DNA of 64,000 nucleotides from Incurvaria masculella (Eukaryota > Arthropoda > Insecta > Lepidoptera > Incurvariidae): positions 11,823,595 to 11,887,594 of the forward strand of contig OX335644.1 in the NCBI GenBank assembly GCA_946894095.1. Direction: 5' to 3'. This document shows, one piece after another, positions 43,984 through 55,100 of the stretch. The translations under genes were made by a program, and so were the position numbers. The notes under the pieces are model-generated. The model did no database searches. It saw nothing but the letters and a program-made list of their open reading frames with translations, and was not told where the DNA came from. How positions within the stretch are numbered: the first letter of the stretch is position 1; each line of letters begins with the position of its first letter.

Positions 43984-46900
43984 ATGCTTTTAATAATGAA
44001 TTCTACAATATTACAATGGAATAGTAGAAGTATTCATCAGAAAAAAACAGAAATCACTTATTTGCTTAAAAAACATAATCCTATAGTGTTTGCCATTTCA
44101 GAAACATGGCTAAAATTAGATCAAAGATTTAAAGTACCTGGATATACAATACTTAGACATGACAGGACAGACGGATGGGGCGGTGCCGCCCTACTTGTAA
44201 ATAACCTGTTACCCTACTCTCCCATTCCTCTTCCTTCATTTGGTGACAAAATTAATGCTGTTGCTATCAGATTACAGGGCATTACATTTCTATCCATATA
44301 CATACCCAAACCGACAACTTCCACGTCCCGTGAAATTAAATCAATTATTGATTGTTTGCCAAAACCTTTTTTAATAATGGGAGATTTTAACTGCAAACAT
44401 GTTATGTGGGGATCCTCCTTTTCTGATTCATTTGGCAATAAACTTGTAGAAATAATGGATGATGTTAATATATGTTTATTAAATGATGGTTCGCCAACTC
44501 GAAGGGTGTCACCCTATCAAAATCCTAGTGCAATTGATCTAACATTATGTACCCCAGACCTTGCTTCAATCATTTCTTGGAAACCTCTCTCTTCCACGCA
44601 CGGTAGCGACCACTTTCCTTTACTTATTTCTCTTCTCACACATTGTCCGACTCCTCTTCAACGGAAACCTTTACAAAAATACAGGGTATCTAAGGCTGAT
44701 TGGTACTATTTTAAAAATGCTATTGATGATTGCATCAAAAAACTTTCTAGTCCCTCCATTGATTCAATTCAGAATATATATACTCAACTCTCTGAAGCTT
44801 TGATTGCAGCAGCCGATGCGTTCATCCCACTTAAAAATTCAGCTTTAAATAGACGATCATCCCCCCCATGGTGGGACTCGGAATGCACGAATGCTATAAA
44901 AAGTCGAAAATCGGCTGAGTTGGTATACTCTCAAAACATGTCTGAGAGGAATTACTTAACTCTCCGAAAGGTTCAGGCCAAAACTACCCTTACATTAAAT
45001 GGAAAAAAAAGGGAAGGGTGGCAAAGATTTTGCAGCTCTCTCTCACCTCAGACCCCTCCCTCTCTAGTTTGGAAAAACATCAATCGATACAGATCAGTTT
45101 TTAAAGATGATTCACTTCCCAAACCCCTTTCAGACTCGTGGTCTGAAGAATTTCTTAATAAATTAGCTCCTCCTTCAGTTCCACAACTAAATGAAATTCC
45201 TTGTAGATATCAGTCAAAATTATTTAATGATGATATGGATGAACCATACTCTTTAAAAGAATTAAAAAATGTTTTAAATTATGTAACAGATTCAACTCCC
45301 GGCATTGACGGTATACCATATTCATTTATTAAACATTTGAATGACTTTTCATTATTATATTTCCTGAAGTTAATCAATCTAATAATAGATTCTGGTGAAA
45401 TTCCTATAACTTGGAAAACTCAAATTATCATTCCCATTCTAAAACCAAAAAAAGATCCTAATTTAGGATCCTCTTATCGTCCAATTGCCCTTTCATTGGT
45501 TTTGGCCAAGATAACGGAACATATGATTAAAAATAGGCTTGAGTGGATAGTAGAGAGCAAAGGATTATTAGCGAATAGTCAGTTTGGATTTAGAAAAGGT
45601 AAAAGTACTATGGACAATCTCAGCATTTTTACAACTGATACCCGCTTAGCTTTTAGTCGCGATGAATCAATAGTAGCTGCCTTTTTAGATATTTCTGCTG
45701 CCTATGATAATGTTCAACTCACAATTCTCAGACAAAAAATGCTAAGTCTTAATATCCCAAAAAAAATGGTTCTTTTTATTCATAATCTGCTTGTCCAAAG
45801 AACTATCGAATTATCAGTAACTGATCGACAACCTCTCATCAGAACAATTTGGAAAGGACTCCCTCAGGGTTCTGTTTTAAGCCCGATATTGTACAACCTG
45901 TATACAAATGATCTTGAAACCAGCGTAAACCCTTTTTGTCGTGTCTTGCAATATGCTGATGACCTTCTTATTTATATTGCCAACAAGTCCATTCCTAAAG
46001 CAGCTGATTCTATAAACTCAGCCATTGCTTCTTTGAACAATTGGCTGTCAGAACATGGTTTAGATCTGTCTGCAAATAAAAGTAATATTGTTACCTTTAC
46101 TAGAAAACGAGTAATTCCAATGTTCTCCATTTATAGCCACGATGTTCAAATCCAACAAAAAAATAAGATTAAATTTTTAGGTGTAGTTTTAGACTCAAAA
46201 TTGACAGGAATAGACCATATGAAATTAATCTCAGAAAAGTGTGAAAAGAATATAAATATTATCCGATCTCTTGCCGGTGTGTGGTGGGGAGCTCATCCTT
46301 TCACACTAAAATTGGTTTATAATGCATTGATCCGCAGTCATCTTGACTATGGTACATTTCTCTTTGAGCCCTCTAACTGTAAGGCACTTAATAATCTAAA
46401 CTTGATCCAGTCGAAATGTCTTAGAATTATCACTGGAGCGATGAAGTCGTCTCCAATTAATGCTTTACAAGTGGAAACTGTAGATCCTCCTCTTCACCTT
46501 CGCAGACAATGTCTTTCTGATAGATATCTCTTTAGAACCATTCAATTTTCTAATCATCCATTGATCCCCAAACTTCAACTTTTATCTGTTTATACACTTA
46601 ACAAACCATACTGGGAAAATAAAGTATCTCCTAGACTAGTAAAAAGTTATCGTAAATTCCGTAACCTTAAAGCTCCAACGCATAGATCTGAAACTCTTCC
46701 ATTATTTGAGTCCTCTTATAAAGCCTTAATTTTTTCCCCTAAAGTAATAACTAATATTGATATTGATAAAGACTCTCCAGCCGCTAATACTAAATTTAAT
46801 GCCTGGTTACAGGAACACTACCAAAACTGGCAATATATTTATACTGATGCATCAAAATTAACACAGGAAGGTAGCGTAGGTTCAGCATTCTTTCACCACA

Positions 46901-47706
46901 ATACTAACGCAATATGTAAAACAAAGAGCCCTCCAGAAGCTTCAGTCTTTACAGGGGAGGTCAGTGCAATTCTTGAAGCATTACATTATATTGAATCAAA
47001 TCGTTCAATGAAACAGATTCTTATAATATCAGATTCTCGAAGCTCGCTTCAATCTATTTTACAAAATCCTTTCAAAAGCCGAATTCACAGTACTTTAGTT
47101 ATACAAATTAGAGAGATATTGTATGAATTATCTTTGAATAATATAGATGTTGTAATAACCTGGGTTCCAAGTCATACTTCAATAGCTGGTAATAGTATTG
47201 CTGATGATTGTGCAAAAGACGCGGTTATCAGAGGGGATAAATCAAACTATAAAAACTACTGCTATGATCTAGTAAATCTTTCGAAAGTCCATCTCGCTAA
47301 CATGTGGCTCAAACTATGGAAAAGAACTAGTGTCCATAAGGGTAGATACTATTTTAAAATCCAACCCGATATTCCTTCAAAACCATGGTTTCACAAACTT
47401 AAATTAAATAAATTAGAGACTTCAGTAATAAGCAGACTTAGAATCGGTCATGTCTGCACTCCGGTTCATCTAGCTAAACTACGTATAAAAGATTCATCAC
47501 TGTGTGAATGTGGACTGGAGGATGGTACCTCTGAACATATTATTTTTGCATGCCCAATCAATAATAAAACAATTCCTTTATATGAGCAATTATCAAAATT
47601 TAATATTCCTCTACCCACTAATTTACAAAGCCTTCTGGTAAGCTCTAATACATCTGTTTTAAGAATAATTTCATCATTCATAAAATCCAATAAAATAAAA
47701 ATATAA
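43984..47706 (+). CDS. LINE ORF2, endonuclease-reverse transcriptase-RNase H
   Basis: 1240 residues. The second Met, at 43996 (MNSTILQWNSRSI), is the likelier start. The AP endonuclease-like domain (about 1-225) shows QWNSRSI, SETWL, GDFNCKH, DLTLCTPDL and GSDHFPL. The reverse transcriptase (about 430-720) has SYRPIALSLVLAKITE, FGFRKGKSTMDNL, AFLDISAAYDNV, GLPQGSVLSPILYNLY and QYADDLLIY with YADD at 657-660. RNase H (about 950-1080) has YTDASK, TGEVSAILEAL, ISDSRS and WVPSHTSIAGNSIADDCAK. A C-terminal CECGLEDGTSEHIIFACP is CCHC-like. All catalytic motifs are present. Confidence 0.96.
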   Translation: MLLIMNSTILQWNSRSIHQKKTEITYLLKKHNPIVFAISETWLKLDQRFKVPGYTILRHDRTDGWGGAALLVNNLLPYSPIPLPSFGDKINAVAIRLQGITFLSIYIPKPTTSTSREIKSIIDCLPKPFLIMGDFNCKHVMWGSSFSDSFGNKLVEIMDDVNICLLNDGSPTRRVSPYQNPSAIDLTLCTPDLASIISWKPLSSTHGSDHFPLLISLLTHCPTPLQRKPLQKYRVSKADWYYFKNAIDDCIKKLSSPSIDSIQNIYTQLSEALIAAADAFIPLKNSALNRRSSPPWWDSECTNAIKSRKSAELVYSQNMSERNYLTLRKVQAKTTLTLNGKKREGWQRFCSSLSPQTPPSLVWKNINRYRSVFKDDSLPKPLSDSWSEEFLNKLAPPSVPQLNEIPCRYQSKLFNDDMDEPYSLKELKNVLNYVTDSTPGIDGIPYSFIKHLNDFSLLYFLKLINLIIDSGEIPITWKTQIIIPILKPKKDPNLGSSYRPIALSLVLAKITEHMIKNRLEWIVESKGLLANSQFGFRKGKSTMDNLSIFTTDTRLAFSRDESIVAAFLDISAAYDNVQLTILRQKMLSLNIPKKMVLFIHNLLVQRTIELSVTDRQPLIRTIWKGLPQGSVLSPILYNLYTNDLETSVNPFCRVLQYADDLLIYIANKSIPKAADSINSAIASLNNWLSEHGLDLSANKSNIVTFTRKRVIPMFSIYSHDVQIQQKNKIKFLGVVLDSKLTGIDHMKLISEKCEKNINIIRSLAGVWWGAHPFTLKLVYNALIRSHLDYGTFLFEPSNCKALNNLNLIQSKCLRIITGAMKSSPINALQVETVDPPLHLRRQCLSDRYLFRTIQFSNHPLIPKLQLLSVYTLNKPYWENKVSPRLVKSYRKFRNLKAPTHRSETLPLFESSYKALIFSPKVITNIDIDKDSPAANTKFNAWLQEHYQNWQYIYTDASKLTQEGSVGSAFFHHNTNAICKTKSPPEASVFTGEVSAILEALHYIESNRSMKQILIISDSRSSLQSILQNPFKSRIHSTLVIQIREILYELSLNNIDVVITWVPSHTSIAGNSIADDCAKDAVIRGDKSNYKNYCYDLVNLSKVHLANMWLKLWKRTSVHKGRYYFKIQPDIPSKPWFHKLKLNKLETSVISRLRIGHVCTPVHLAKLRIKDSSLCECGLEDGTSEHIIFACPINNKTIPLYEQLSKFNIPLPTNLQSLLVSSNTSVLRIISSFIKSNKIKI

Positions 47707-48130
47707 ACAAAAATAAAAATAAAATACTTATCTAAAAGGAAAATAAACAATTCAACAAAAAACTGAAGAATGTGAAAAAAGAAGAAAGAACAAAAATAAT
47801 AACTGACAATATAATATTCAAGTAAAGAAGAAAAAATATATAAAATATATAAATATATACATATTTCATAACGTGACGCTGGCAGAAATGAGTCTCTGAA
47901 GGGACCGATTGCCAACCGGGATATAATATCCCTGCTAAAAAGAAGAAGAAGAAGAAGACCAACGAATGTGAATTTCAGAATTTACTTATTGCACTCACTC
48001 TTCTTTTAATGGCCATATCACACATTCCATCACGGGAAAATCTGCCTCTAAATACATAAAGTCAATAAACTTGTTCACCTGGAAATAAAAAACCGAGCAA
48101 GATGTAACACAAAAGAAGACGAAATTGGTA

Positions 48131-48362
48131 TGGGGCCTTTATTTTGATTTTATTTTTCATTTTACCTAGGTATTTGTTGTTATAGCGGCAAAATAAATAT
48201 ACACTCTGTGAAAATTTCAGCTGCCTACCTATTACGGCTTATGAGATACAGGCCAGTGACAGACGGACGGACAAGGGGACGGAAGGACGGATGGATGGAT
48301 GAACGGATAGTGGAGGCTTAGTAATAGGGTTCCGTTGGCACCCTTTGGGTACGGAACCCTAT
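48131..48362 (-). repeat. copy of the CCGT-microsatellite repeat, inverted
   Basis: TTATAGCGGCAAAATAAATA, ATACAGGCCAGTGACAGACG, a decayed (GGAC)n run, then GGTTCCGTTGGCACCCTTTG. Confidence 0.8.
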
Positions 48363-49044
48363 AAAGTAAGAACTGCATAATTGTGCAATTACATAAAATG
48401 TATTAATATTTTAAAACTTACGCGGGACTTATTGTACATAAAATGTATGTAATATATGTGTATATGTCAATGATATATGCGCACTTTCGGACTTAGTACT
48501 AAAAGTGATTTAATCCAGTCAACCTAAGGGGTTAGATATAGATAGAGGATAAGAATTGAAAAAAGCCTGTCAATCATTCCGTTCCGTACCGCCGAAATGC
48601 TTAAACTGATGGCTCAGTTGTTTTTTTGCATTCCTTTGCATCCCTTTTCCTCTGTGTGGACAATAAAACGTACCCCAATGGCATGGCATGCGACCATCCC
48701 CCAGGCATATTTTAAAAAGGTAGTACAAAAAGTAGAAAGAGACGCTTTTCCGACTTTTCCGAACTCTTTGAGTACAACATTTTCAAAATTAAATCACCAC
48801 AGTGGCAACCTTTTCCTAGTTTTATGATTTTAAGTCGTTTACTTAAATGTGTAATTCGCAGTCATTTATTTAATAAAATGCCACCAAAAAATTCAAAAGA
48901 TGAATCGTTTTATTTATATTTATATATATCTTGCTTACCGAAAGTCATAACTAGTGTCAAAAGTTTCGCCTTTAGACCTCAATAACATTTCATTGAGAAT
49001 TTTACAGCGCCATCTATGGAGTTGAGCTATGCTCGTAGGTGTTT

Positions 49045-49600
49045 GGTTTTTATTTTATTTTTTATTTTTTTATTTTATTTTATTGAAGAAATCAACAGCA
49101 TAAAAGTAAAAGTTGTACATACAAATAAAACTAAAAATAAAGCCAATAATAGATTTCTCTATATAAAACAAAAAATAGTCCAGATAGTGACAAAATGAAA
49201 ATATTTTATAAATTATAAATTAAAGAAATTTATCAAAAAGTTAAGTTTAAAGTTAAATTAACAAAAATGAACACACAATTAACAAAAATTAGCAAGAGTT
49301 AACAAAAAACTAAAACTGAAATTCCCACGAATAATAAGGTAATACACAGTATTACCATGTCGGTAGGATTTATTTGTGTAGGTGTGTTGTCTTATGAGAG
49401 TATGAGAGGGTGTGTTCATGTGTGTCAAAGAGGTTTGAGGGTGAATTTGTGAGTTTGAGAGTGGGTGCGAGGGTGAGTGGGTTCGGAACTGTGTTCCAGC
49501 TAAAGTCGCGATTTCGAAACCGCCGCCACGCGCCGCGTCCCGCGCCGGTGCGGAGAGGCGTGCGACCGTAATAGAGAGTCGCTGAGAGAACGAAAGGGAA
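49045..49600 (-). mobile_element. retroelement 3' end on the minus strand (poly(T) start), tentative
   Basis: TTTTATTTTATTTTTTATTT at 49047 reads as an A-rich tail on the minus strand. It is followed by AC-rich and then TG-rich low-complexity sequence and the GC-rich end at 49500-49600. No recognisable protein remains. Confidence 0.35.
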
Positions 49601-49784
49601 AGGGATACTTTACGGTGCTCAGAAATTCCAAATTCGTAAGTCCAAAAATATTTTTTTTGATGTTTTTAATGCAAAATTGTGACCAAATGCAACAATAATC
49701 ATTAAAAAAAATTAAAATTAAGATGCAAATATAATGTGAGATTACTAGCACTGTAATGAATACCAATTCTGAGAAATAAAGCAT

Positions 49785-49985
49785 AATGTGAAAAAATCGA
49801 CCTATTTTCGCGATTCTTTTCTATCGGTTCAATGTTATGCTATTGGAACAATAATCATTCAGATTAAGCGGATATAAGAGAAGTTTCATATAACGCAATT
49901 TTAGCATGATTAGTTACATATTCTCTGAGAAATTAAGACAAAGCCGAATGCGATCTAGCGTCATACGAAGCCTTAAATGAACTTA
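49785..49985. mobile_element. half copy of the 3160-3544 MITE
   Basis: AATCGACCTATTTTCGCGAT, GTTATGCTATTGGAACAATA, ATTCAGATTAAGCGGATATA and GATCTAGCGTCATACGAAG match the right half of the 3160-3544 element. Confidence 0.6.
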
Positions 49986-50574
49986 CAAAAGGTATTGAAA
50001 CTTTTGCAACAATAATTACAAATACTTAAAAATCAACACGAACTGTACAATCTCTTGAAAAACCAAAGATATATTATTTGATTGACTTACTGACGACGCA
50101 GGTATAAGAACGACGCAGATACACTAAGCAAGGCCATTATAGTTATTCACATCCATTGACAGTAAGTTGGCTAGCACCAAGGAATAAAATTTCACCAAGA
50201 AAAAGGTCCATGAAACTTACTAAACTATTCCTACACACTAGAGGTAAGTAAACGAATATCCAATTTAAAAAAACAATAGAGGTACCTACCTGGATTGGAT
50301 TGATAAAATTGTATTAACATTATGAAACAAGTAAGGTTAAATGTGTTGACAAAGTAAAGTTAGTAAACAAAGTATTGATATCAAAGTAAGCTTATTTTAA
50401 AATGTAAGTACAGTACTGTAAAAATATTTATTTTGATTTTTATAGTATATATATATATATACAGTGTCCGTCATTTTAATGGCACTCGTAGATTGAGTAA
50501 TTCCATTAGTAAGAAAGTGAAATTATTGTACACATAGTATGTATATACTCGTATTTACTTCTATTTTGTATAGT

Positions 50575-50946
50575 GGGTCTAGTCTAGCAAGCGAGCACGA
50601 GAAGTTCTCGTGTTCGAAGCTGTCAAACTAATTTAGAAAAAGGTACCTACTTTTTTCTACATACGGTCGTTTTCCGAGTGAACCTGTCAAAATTAAGTAC
50701 GAGATTAGCACCGAACGAACCATACACTAACCGGTTTAGTCCGGCGTATTAAAGTTAGTCCGCCCATTCCGAATACGCCTGATAGAGTTTGACAGCTTCT
50801 CACGCGAGAATTTCTCGTATTCGCTTCTTTAAAACTCAAACAGTCGTACTCAGAGAGTACCTGTGAAAACTTAATACGAGATTAGCACTGGATTAACCAT
50901 AGAAAACCCGCTTGAATCCGGCGTATTAAAGTTAGTCCGTCCACCA
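50575..50946. repeat. repeat with CACGAGAAGTTCTCGTG palindromes, two related blocks
   Basis: GAGCACGAGAAGTTCTCGTG at 50592 and a relaxed copy CTCACGCGAGAATTTCTCGT at 50799. Each is followed by GACAGCTT or AAGCTGTCAAAC and by CGTATTAAAGTTAGTCCG at 50745 and 50922. Related pieces are at 18610, 19810, 34640 and 41600. Confidence 0.6.
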
Positions 50947-51291
50947 AGGCCCGGTTGCACGAAGAAACTGAATTAATCAATATTCAAACACGTCACTTTT
51001 AGTGAACCGCATAGAGTTCCTTCCATACTGTCCACACAAAGTGACGTGTTTAATCATACTTTGACGTTGATTTTGATTTTTTGTTCTTTCGTGCACTCGG
51101 CCCTTAACCTTTTTTTGTATAGTTAGTCCAGTGCTAAAACGAAAGGACAAAAAATCAAAATCAACGTCAACGTACGATCAAACACTTCACTTTGTGTGGA
51201 CAGTATGAAAGGAAGTCTATACGGATCACTAAAAGTGACGTGTTTGCACAATGATTAACTCGGCCGTCTCTTCGTGCAACCGGGGCTAAGT
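50947..51291. mobile_element. foldback element with arms of about 150 bp
   Basis: The left arm CCCGGTTGCACGAAGAAACT.. AACACGTCACTTTTAGTGA.. CCACACAAAGTGACGTGTTT.. GACGTTGATTTTGATTTTTT is mirrored by 51138-51291, ending CGTGCAACCGGGG. The spacer is about 35 bp, so a transcript would fold into a long hairpin. Confidence 0.85.
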
Positions 51292-51319
51292 TTTGAAAAG
51301 TGCTATACGACAGAAAATG

Positions 51320-51420
51320 TATGATTGTGTCATCGCACTCTAATTAGAATCATTAGAAAGGGACAACACGGTGTGACTCACAGGTGAGAATTCATGAGTA
51401 GACCCCCTGTAGTGCTTTGC
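51320..51420 (+). mobile_element. MITE-like dispersed element (family at 29340 and 40310)
   Basis: TGTGTCATCGCACTCTAATT, AGAATCATTAGAAAGGGACA, GTGTGACTCACAGGTGAG and CATGAGTAGACCCCC. Confidence 0.55.
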
Positions 51421-51779
51421 CCATTTTAGCGAAGATTTAAAAAAAAATAAGATGAATGTGTTATCTATGAGTGCCTGCGCAAAACGCTGTTCGCGGCCCA
51501 GTTCTGAACAGCTTGAAATGCTTTTCAAACAAATGGTTCAAAACCATCGACTGAATTATTCAGTGGGCGGACTGACTATCGTACGCGGATTATGTCCGTA
51601 CTAAGTTACAGTTTGTAGGGTTAGTCCGGTGTTAATCCAGTATAAACTTTTGGCAGTTCACTCTGAATAAAGATTCTCAATTTACTTGGATAATCCTCTG
51701 AAAGATCACATTTTAATATTTTTAGGTACAGTACAACTTGTTTTGTTGTTGTTTTAAAAAAATATAACCATTCGGAACA

Positions 51780-52149
51780 ATGACGGGAACGGGTCTGTTT
51801 GAGTCAGTGAGTGAATGAACGAACTTCTGCTTCTCTGCTTCTGCTACACGAACCGACGAAAGCAGTTGTTTAGCCTAGGATCATCTGTTTTCTATGAGTT
51901 TAAAGATTTTCTGAGAACAACGATCACAACTAGTAACATAATTGATCGGATAAGAAACGTATGCACCCATTGCTGCGCCTGTGTGAAGTGGAGTAGAGCT
52001 GGATCAGCGAGTGATTTGGTGCGGCGCGCGACGCCATCTTGGATCGGAACAAAGCTTGAGAGATGTGCGCTGGTGTTTATCAATAGCGGCGGTCGAGCCT
52101 CGCATGCGTGTGCTATGTGCGAGTCGCGAGCCTGCCTTCCAACGTAGCC
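51780..52149 (+). promoter_or_regulatory. probable CNOT3 promoter and 5' UTR
   Basis: The GC and CpG content rise toward 52149 (GGTGCGGCGCGCGACGCCAT). No TATA box is evident. Upstream ATGs, for example at 51815, open short frames, so either the transcription start lies downstream of them or they act as upstream ORFs. The start was placed by the Kozak-like GCCATGGCC at 52150. Confidence 0.45.
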
Positions 52150-52174
52150 ATGGCCGCCACACGCAAATTGCAAG
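52150..52174 (+). CDS. CNOT3: CNOT3 exon 1 (start)
   Basis: Eight codons plus one base: MAATRKLQ-G, donor CAAG|gtaaat. The start matches the family N-terminus (M-x(3)-RKLQGEIDRCL). Confidence 0.9.
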
Positions 52175-55100
52175 GTAAATTTAGTGAGGCTCCAGAGATG
52201 TCACTTGCACCGGCACTCGGCACTTCTTCTATGTACCTACTCCTCGATTCATGCTCACTAATCTGAATGCACCCATAAATTTGAAAATGCTTGGCCTGGG
52301 CGACAGCTTACAGAAAGCAATTTGTTTACATGCAGGTGCTTAAATTCGAATGTAGCATAGTCCTGCATTAGGATGGTATGAATAGAATGACTACCGAGAT
52401 ATTCCCATAATATTCCTTCTTATTATCTTAAAGGCCTAGTTATGGGGATAATAGCTTTCGTATGGTTTTTCTAATACATTAATTCATAAATCTGACTCCT
52501 TCGAATGTAGTCATTTACAAAATTCCAACCATTATTAAACAATAAAATGTATTTATTTTTTCAGGCGAAATAGACAGGTGCTTGAAAAAAGTAACAGAGG
52601 GTGTGGAAACATTCGAAGACATTTGGCAGAAGGTGCACAATGCGACCAACAGCAATCAGAAAGAGAAGTACGAGGCGGACCTCAAGAAGGAGATTAAGAA
52701 GCTTCAAAGGCTGCGGGATCAAATCAAGTCGTGGATCGCCTCGGGGGAGATTAAGGATAAGAGTACACTGTTAGAATTTAGAAAACTAATTGAAACGGTA
52801 AGAATTCTAGTAATGCTTTCATAGCATGTTATGATTTAATTTAGTATTATGAACATGTACATTCACATCATCGCCACCGCTACACAAGGCTCTTGAGCCT
52901 TTGTGAGATAAAATAACCGTACTTTGCATAAATATTTAAACGGTTTTTTTTCTTGGTTAAATTAAATGCTCACAGCTCATTGAAAAAAAAACCTGAAAGT
53001 GACAAATTACTATATCCGATTATCACTTAATTTTTATTACATAGTTGGAACTTTTAATCAATGAGAAAGAGGAAAATAAAGATTTACTGCAAAACTGGAT
53101 TACGTTATTTTGAACTCAATCGCCCCTCGGCAAATGTTCTGATTACTTCACTGCCGGCGAGTCACCTCTTTGAAACGTACTCGCACTGCACTAGTTTACT
53201 AATCATTTGAAAACCATCGGTTCAATTTGCTTGATTTTTGGTGCATTATATCAGGCAACAGATATGTATGTCTGTAGGTTGTTGTTTTTTCGAAAAAAAC
53301 ATATGTATGAATGAAAATAAAATGAGTATGAAGATTGTCTTTTTCCTGTTATTTGACATGGATAAGATTTTTCACCAAAACAAAAACCGGCCAAGTGCGA
53401 GTCGGACCCGCACACGAAGGGTTCCGTACCATCGTAAAAAAAAAACACGTTTTTTGTATGGGAGGCCCCTTTAATTTTAATTATTTTTTAATCTTACCTA
53501 TTTGTTGTTGTAACGGCAATATAAATACACAGTCTGAAAATTTCAGCTGTCTACCTGTTACGGTTACTGAGATACAGCCCTGTGACAGACGGACAGACGG
53601 ACGGACGGACAGCGGAGGCTTAGTAATAGGGTTCCGTTTTCACCCTTTGGGTACGGAACCCTAAAAATGTGCAGACACAGGTTTTTTTAATTGTCTGATA
53701 ATAAATGATTGGTAAACTACTTTTGCAAAGAGAACACAGCTCATGGGCCGTTCTTAACTGCCTTAATTTTACAATCAATATCTGTGTCTGCATGTTTTTG
53801 TTTTGCTGAAAAATCTAAAGCAAGTCAAATAAAAAGCAAAAGAAAATTTTCATACAAATTTTCTTTTCTCTGTTGTGTGACACAGGATACATTTTTCGAT
53901 AAAACAAATACACGCAGACATCGATATTTGTTGCCTGATATTATGTCCCAAATATCAAGCAAATTGGAACAGTGGTTTTCAAATGATTAGTAAACTACAT
54001 TTGTATGGGGAGCGTAATTTTCCGATGCTTACGGGCCCACCTTAAGGTGGGCAAAGCCCTTTAGGTTGGGGTAAAGCATCCCAAAATTACTCTCCCCTTA
54101 CACACGTACCTTGGAAATCATTTTAAATTCGCTGTGCCAATATCTGTGCATGTTTTTGTTTTTCCTTAATTGGAATCCTGAGTCAAACCACGTTTTATTT
54201 TGGTTGCAATTTGAATGATTTATGATACTAAAAAAAAAAAACTTTTGTGTAAGGGAACTTAGATTATGGGCCCACCTTAATCCACCATACATACCGCAGA
54301 GCCAACCAGGCCTAATGTACTAATCCTTTTGTGAAATTATTGTTACAGCAAATGGAAAGGTTCAAAGTTGTAGAGCGTGAGACGAAGACCAAAGCGTACT
54401 CGAAAGAAGGACTAGGAGCAGCGCAGAAACTTGATCCAGCGCAGAAGGAAAGGGAGGAAATCTCAGCGTGGCTTGTGGCGTCCATCGATGCGCTTAATTT
54501 ACAGGTATCCGCACTTCTCTCTCAATACTACGGCTGCATCGAGGTGAGTGCCGAGCACGCCTCTCCTCGTCGCTACCATTACCATCTGTTTTCGTCATGT
54601 GAAAACATTACTTCCTGCACACACTGTGTCAAAACCCTCATTCTAATATTACTAAAATCTTAACCAAACATTGCTTGTAATTATGTTTAGAAAATGTTTC
54701 ACCAAAGAGCAGTTTTTAATCTTAATATTAGTCTCCGCCCCAAAGCATTCATGCAACTAAACTCTATTTAACTTCAATTATGATTAGACTCATAAAGGGC
54801 ATGTTCTATGGTGGCATCTAGTTCCTTCGGAAACGCAGTAATATTGTTAAACTATTGTGCCATTAGCCTTCCATATCCAAAGCCTGAAGTCCCTGTTAAC
54901 ACCTAAATTGGCGTTTACGGCAAACCGATCGACTGGCGTTTTCAAATGTATGGAGAAATGGAAGAGCGCGTTAATCGAACTAACATTTGCGAGTCCGAGT
55001 TTGATTTACAGCTTACTCAACATTGCCGTCAATACGTCGACGTTGCCGTTTACGCCGACTCCGCGTTTTCATACAAATCGGAAGTCCGAGTTTGTCTTTG

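Larger units (their letters stand above)
42059..47968 (+). mobile_element. full-length non-LTR retrotransposon (jockey/I group) with target-site duplication
   Basis: Exact duplicates GACCAACGAATG at 42059-42070 and 47957-47968 flank a 5886-bp element. It has a 172-bp 5' UTR, ORF1 42243-43868, a 115-bp gap, ORF2 43984-47706, a 3' UTR of about 230 bp and an (AAG)n tail instead of poly(A). No stop or frameshift breaks either ORF. It starts GAGATTCGAAAAAAC, with GGACG at +29, which fits the RGWYV downstream promoter element used by TATA-less insect LINEs. It lies 486 bp downstream of exon 3 of the three-exon gene. Confidence 0.93.
47969..50946. other. intergenic, repeats only
   Basis: Includes the repeat at 48131-48362, a poly(T)-led retroelement stretch at 49045-49500 and a half MITE at 49785-49985. 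The GC-rich patch at 49500-49600 (CGCGATTTCGAAACCGCCGC) belongs to the retroelement stretch or to an unseen promoter. From 50000 to 50570 it is AT-rich with a short (AT)n tract at 50445-50462. Confidence 0.5.

Noticed and set aside
47466..47915. 149-codon minus frame over the LINE end
   Set aside because: Antisense of ORF2 and an AT-rich 3' UTR, giving a Phe/Ile/Leu-rich meaningless peptide.
49500..49784. Possible GC-rich exon on the minus strand
   Set aside because: No splice-bounded frame with family similarity; it grades into low-complexity TG/AC sequence typical of a retroelement end.
52892..53100. Possible additional CNOT3 exon in intron 2
   Set aside because: Exon 2 (ending IET) joins exon 3 (QMERF) exactly as in the family, so no residues are missing.
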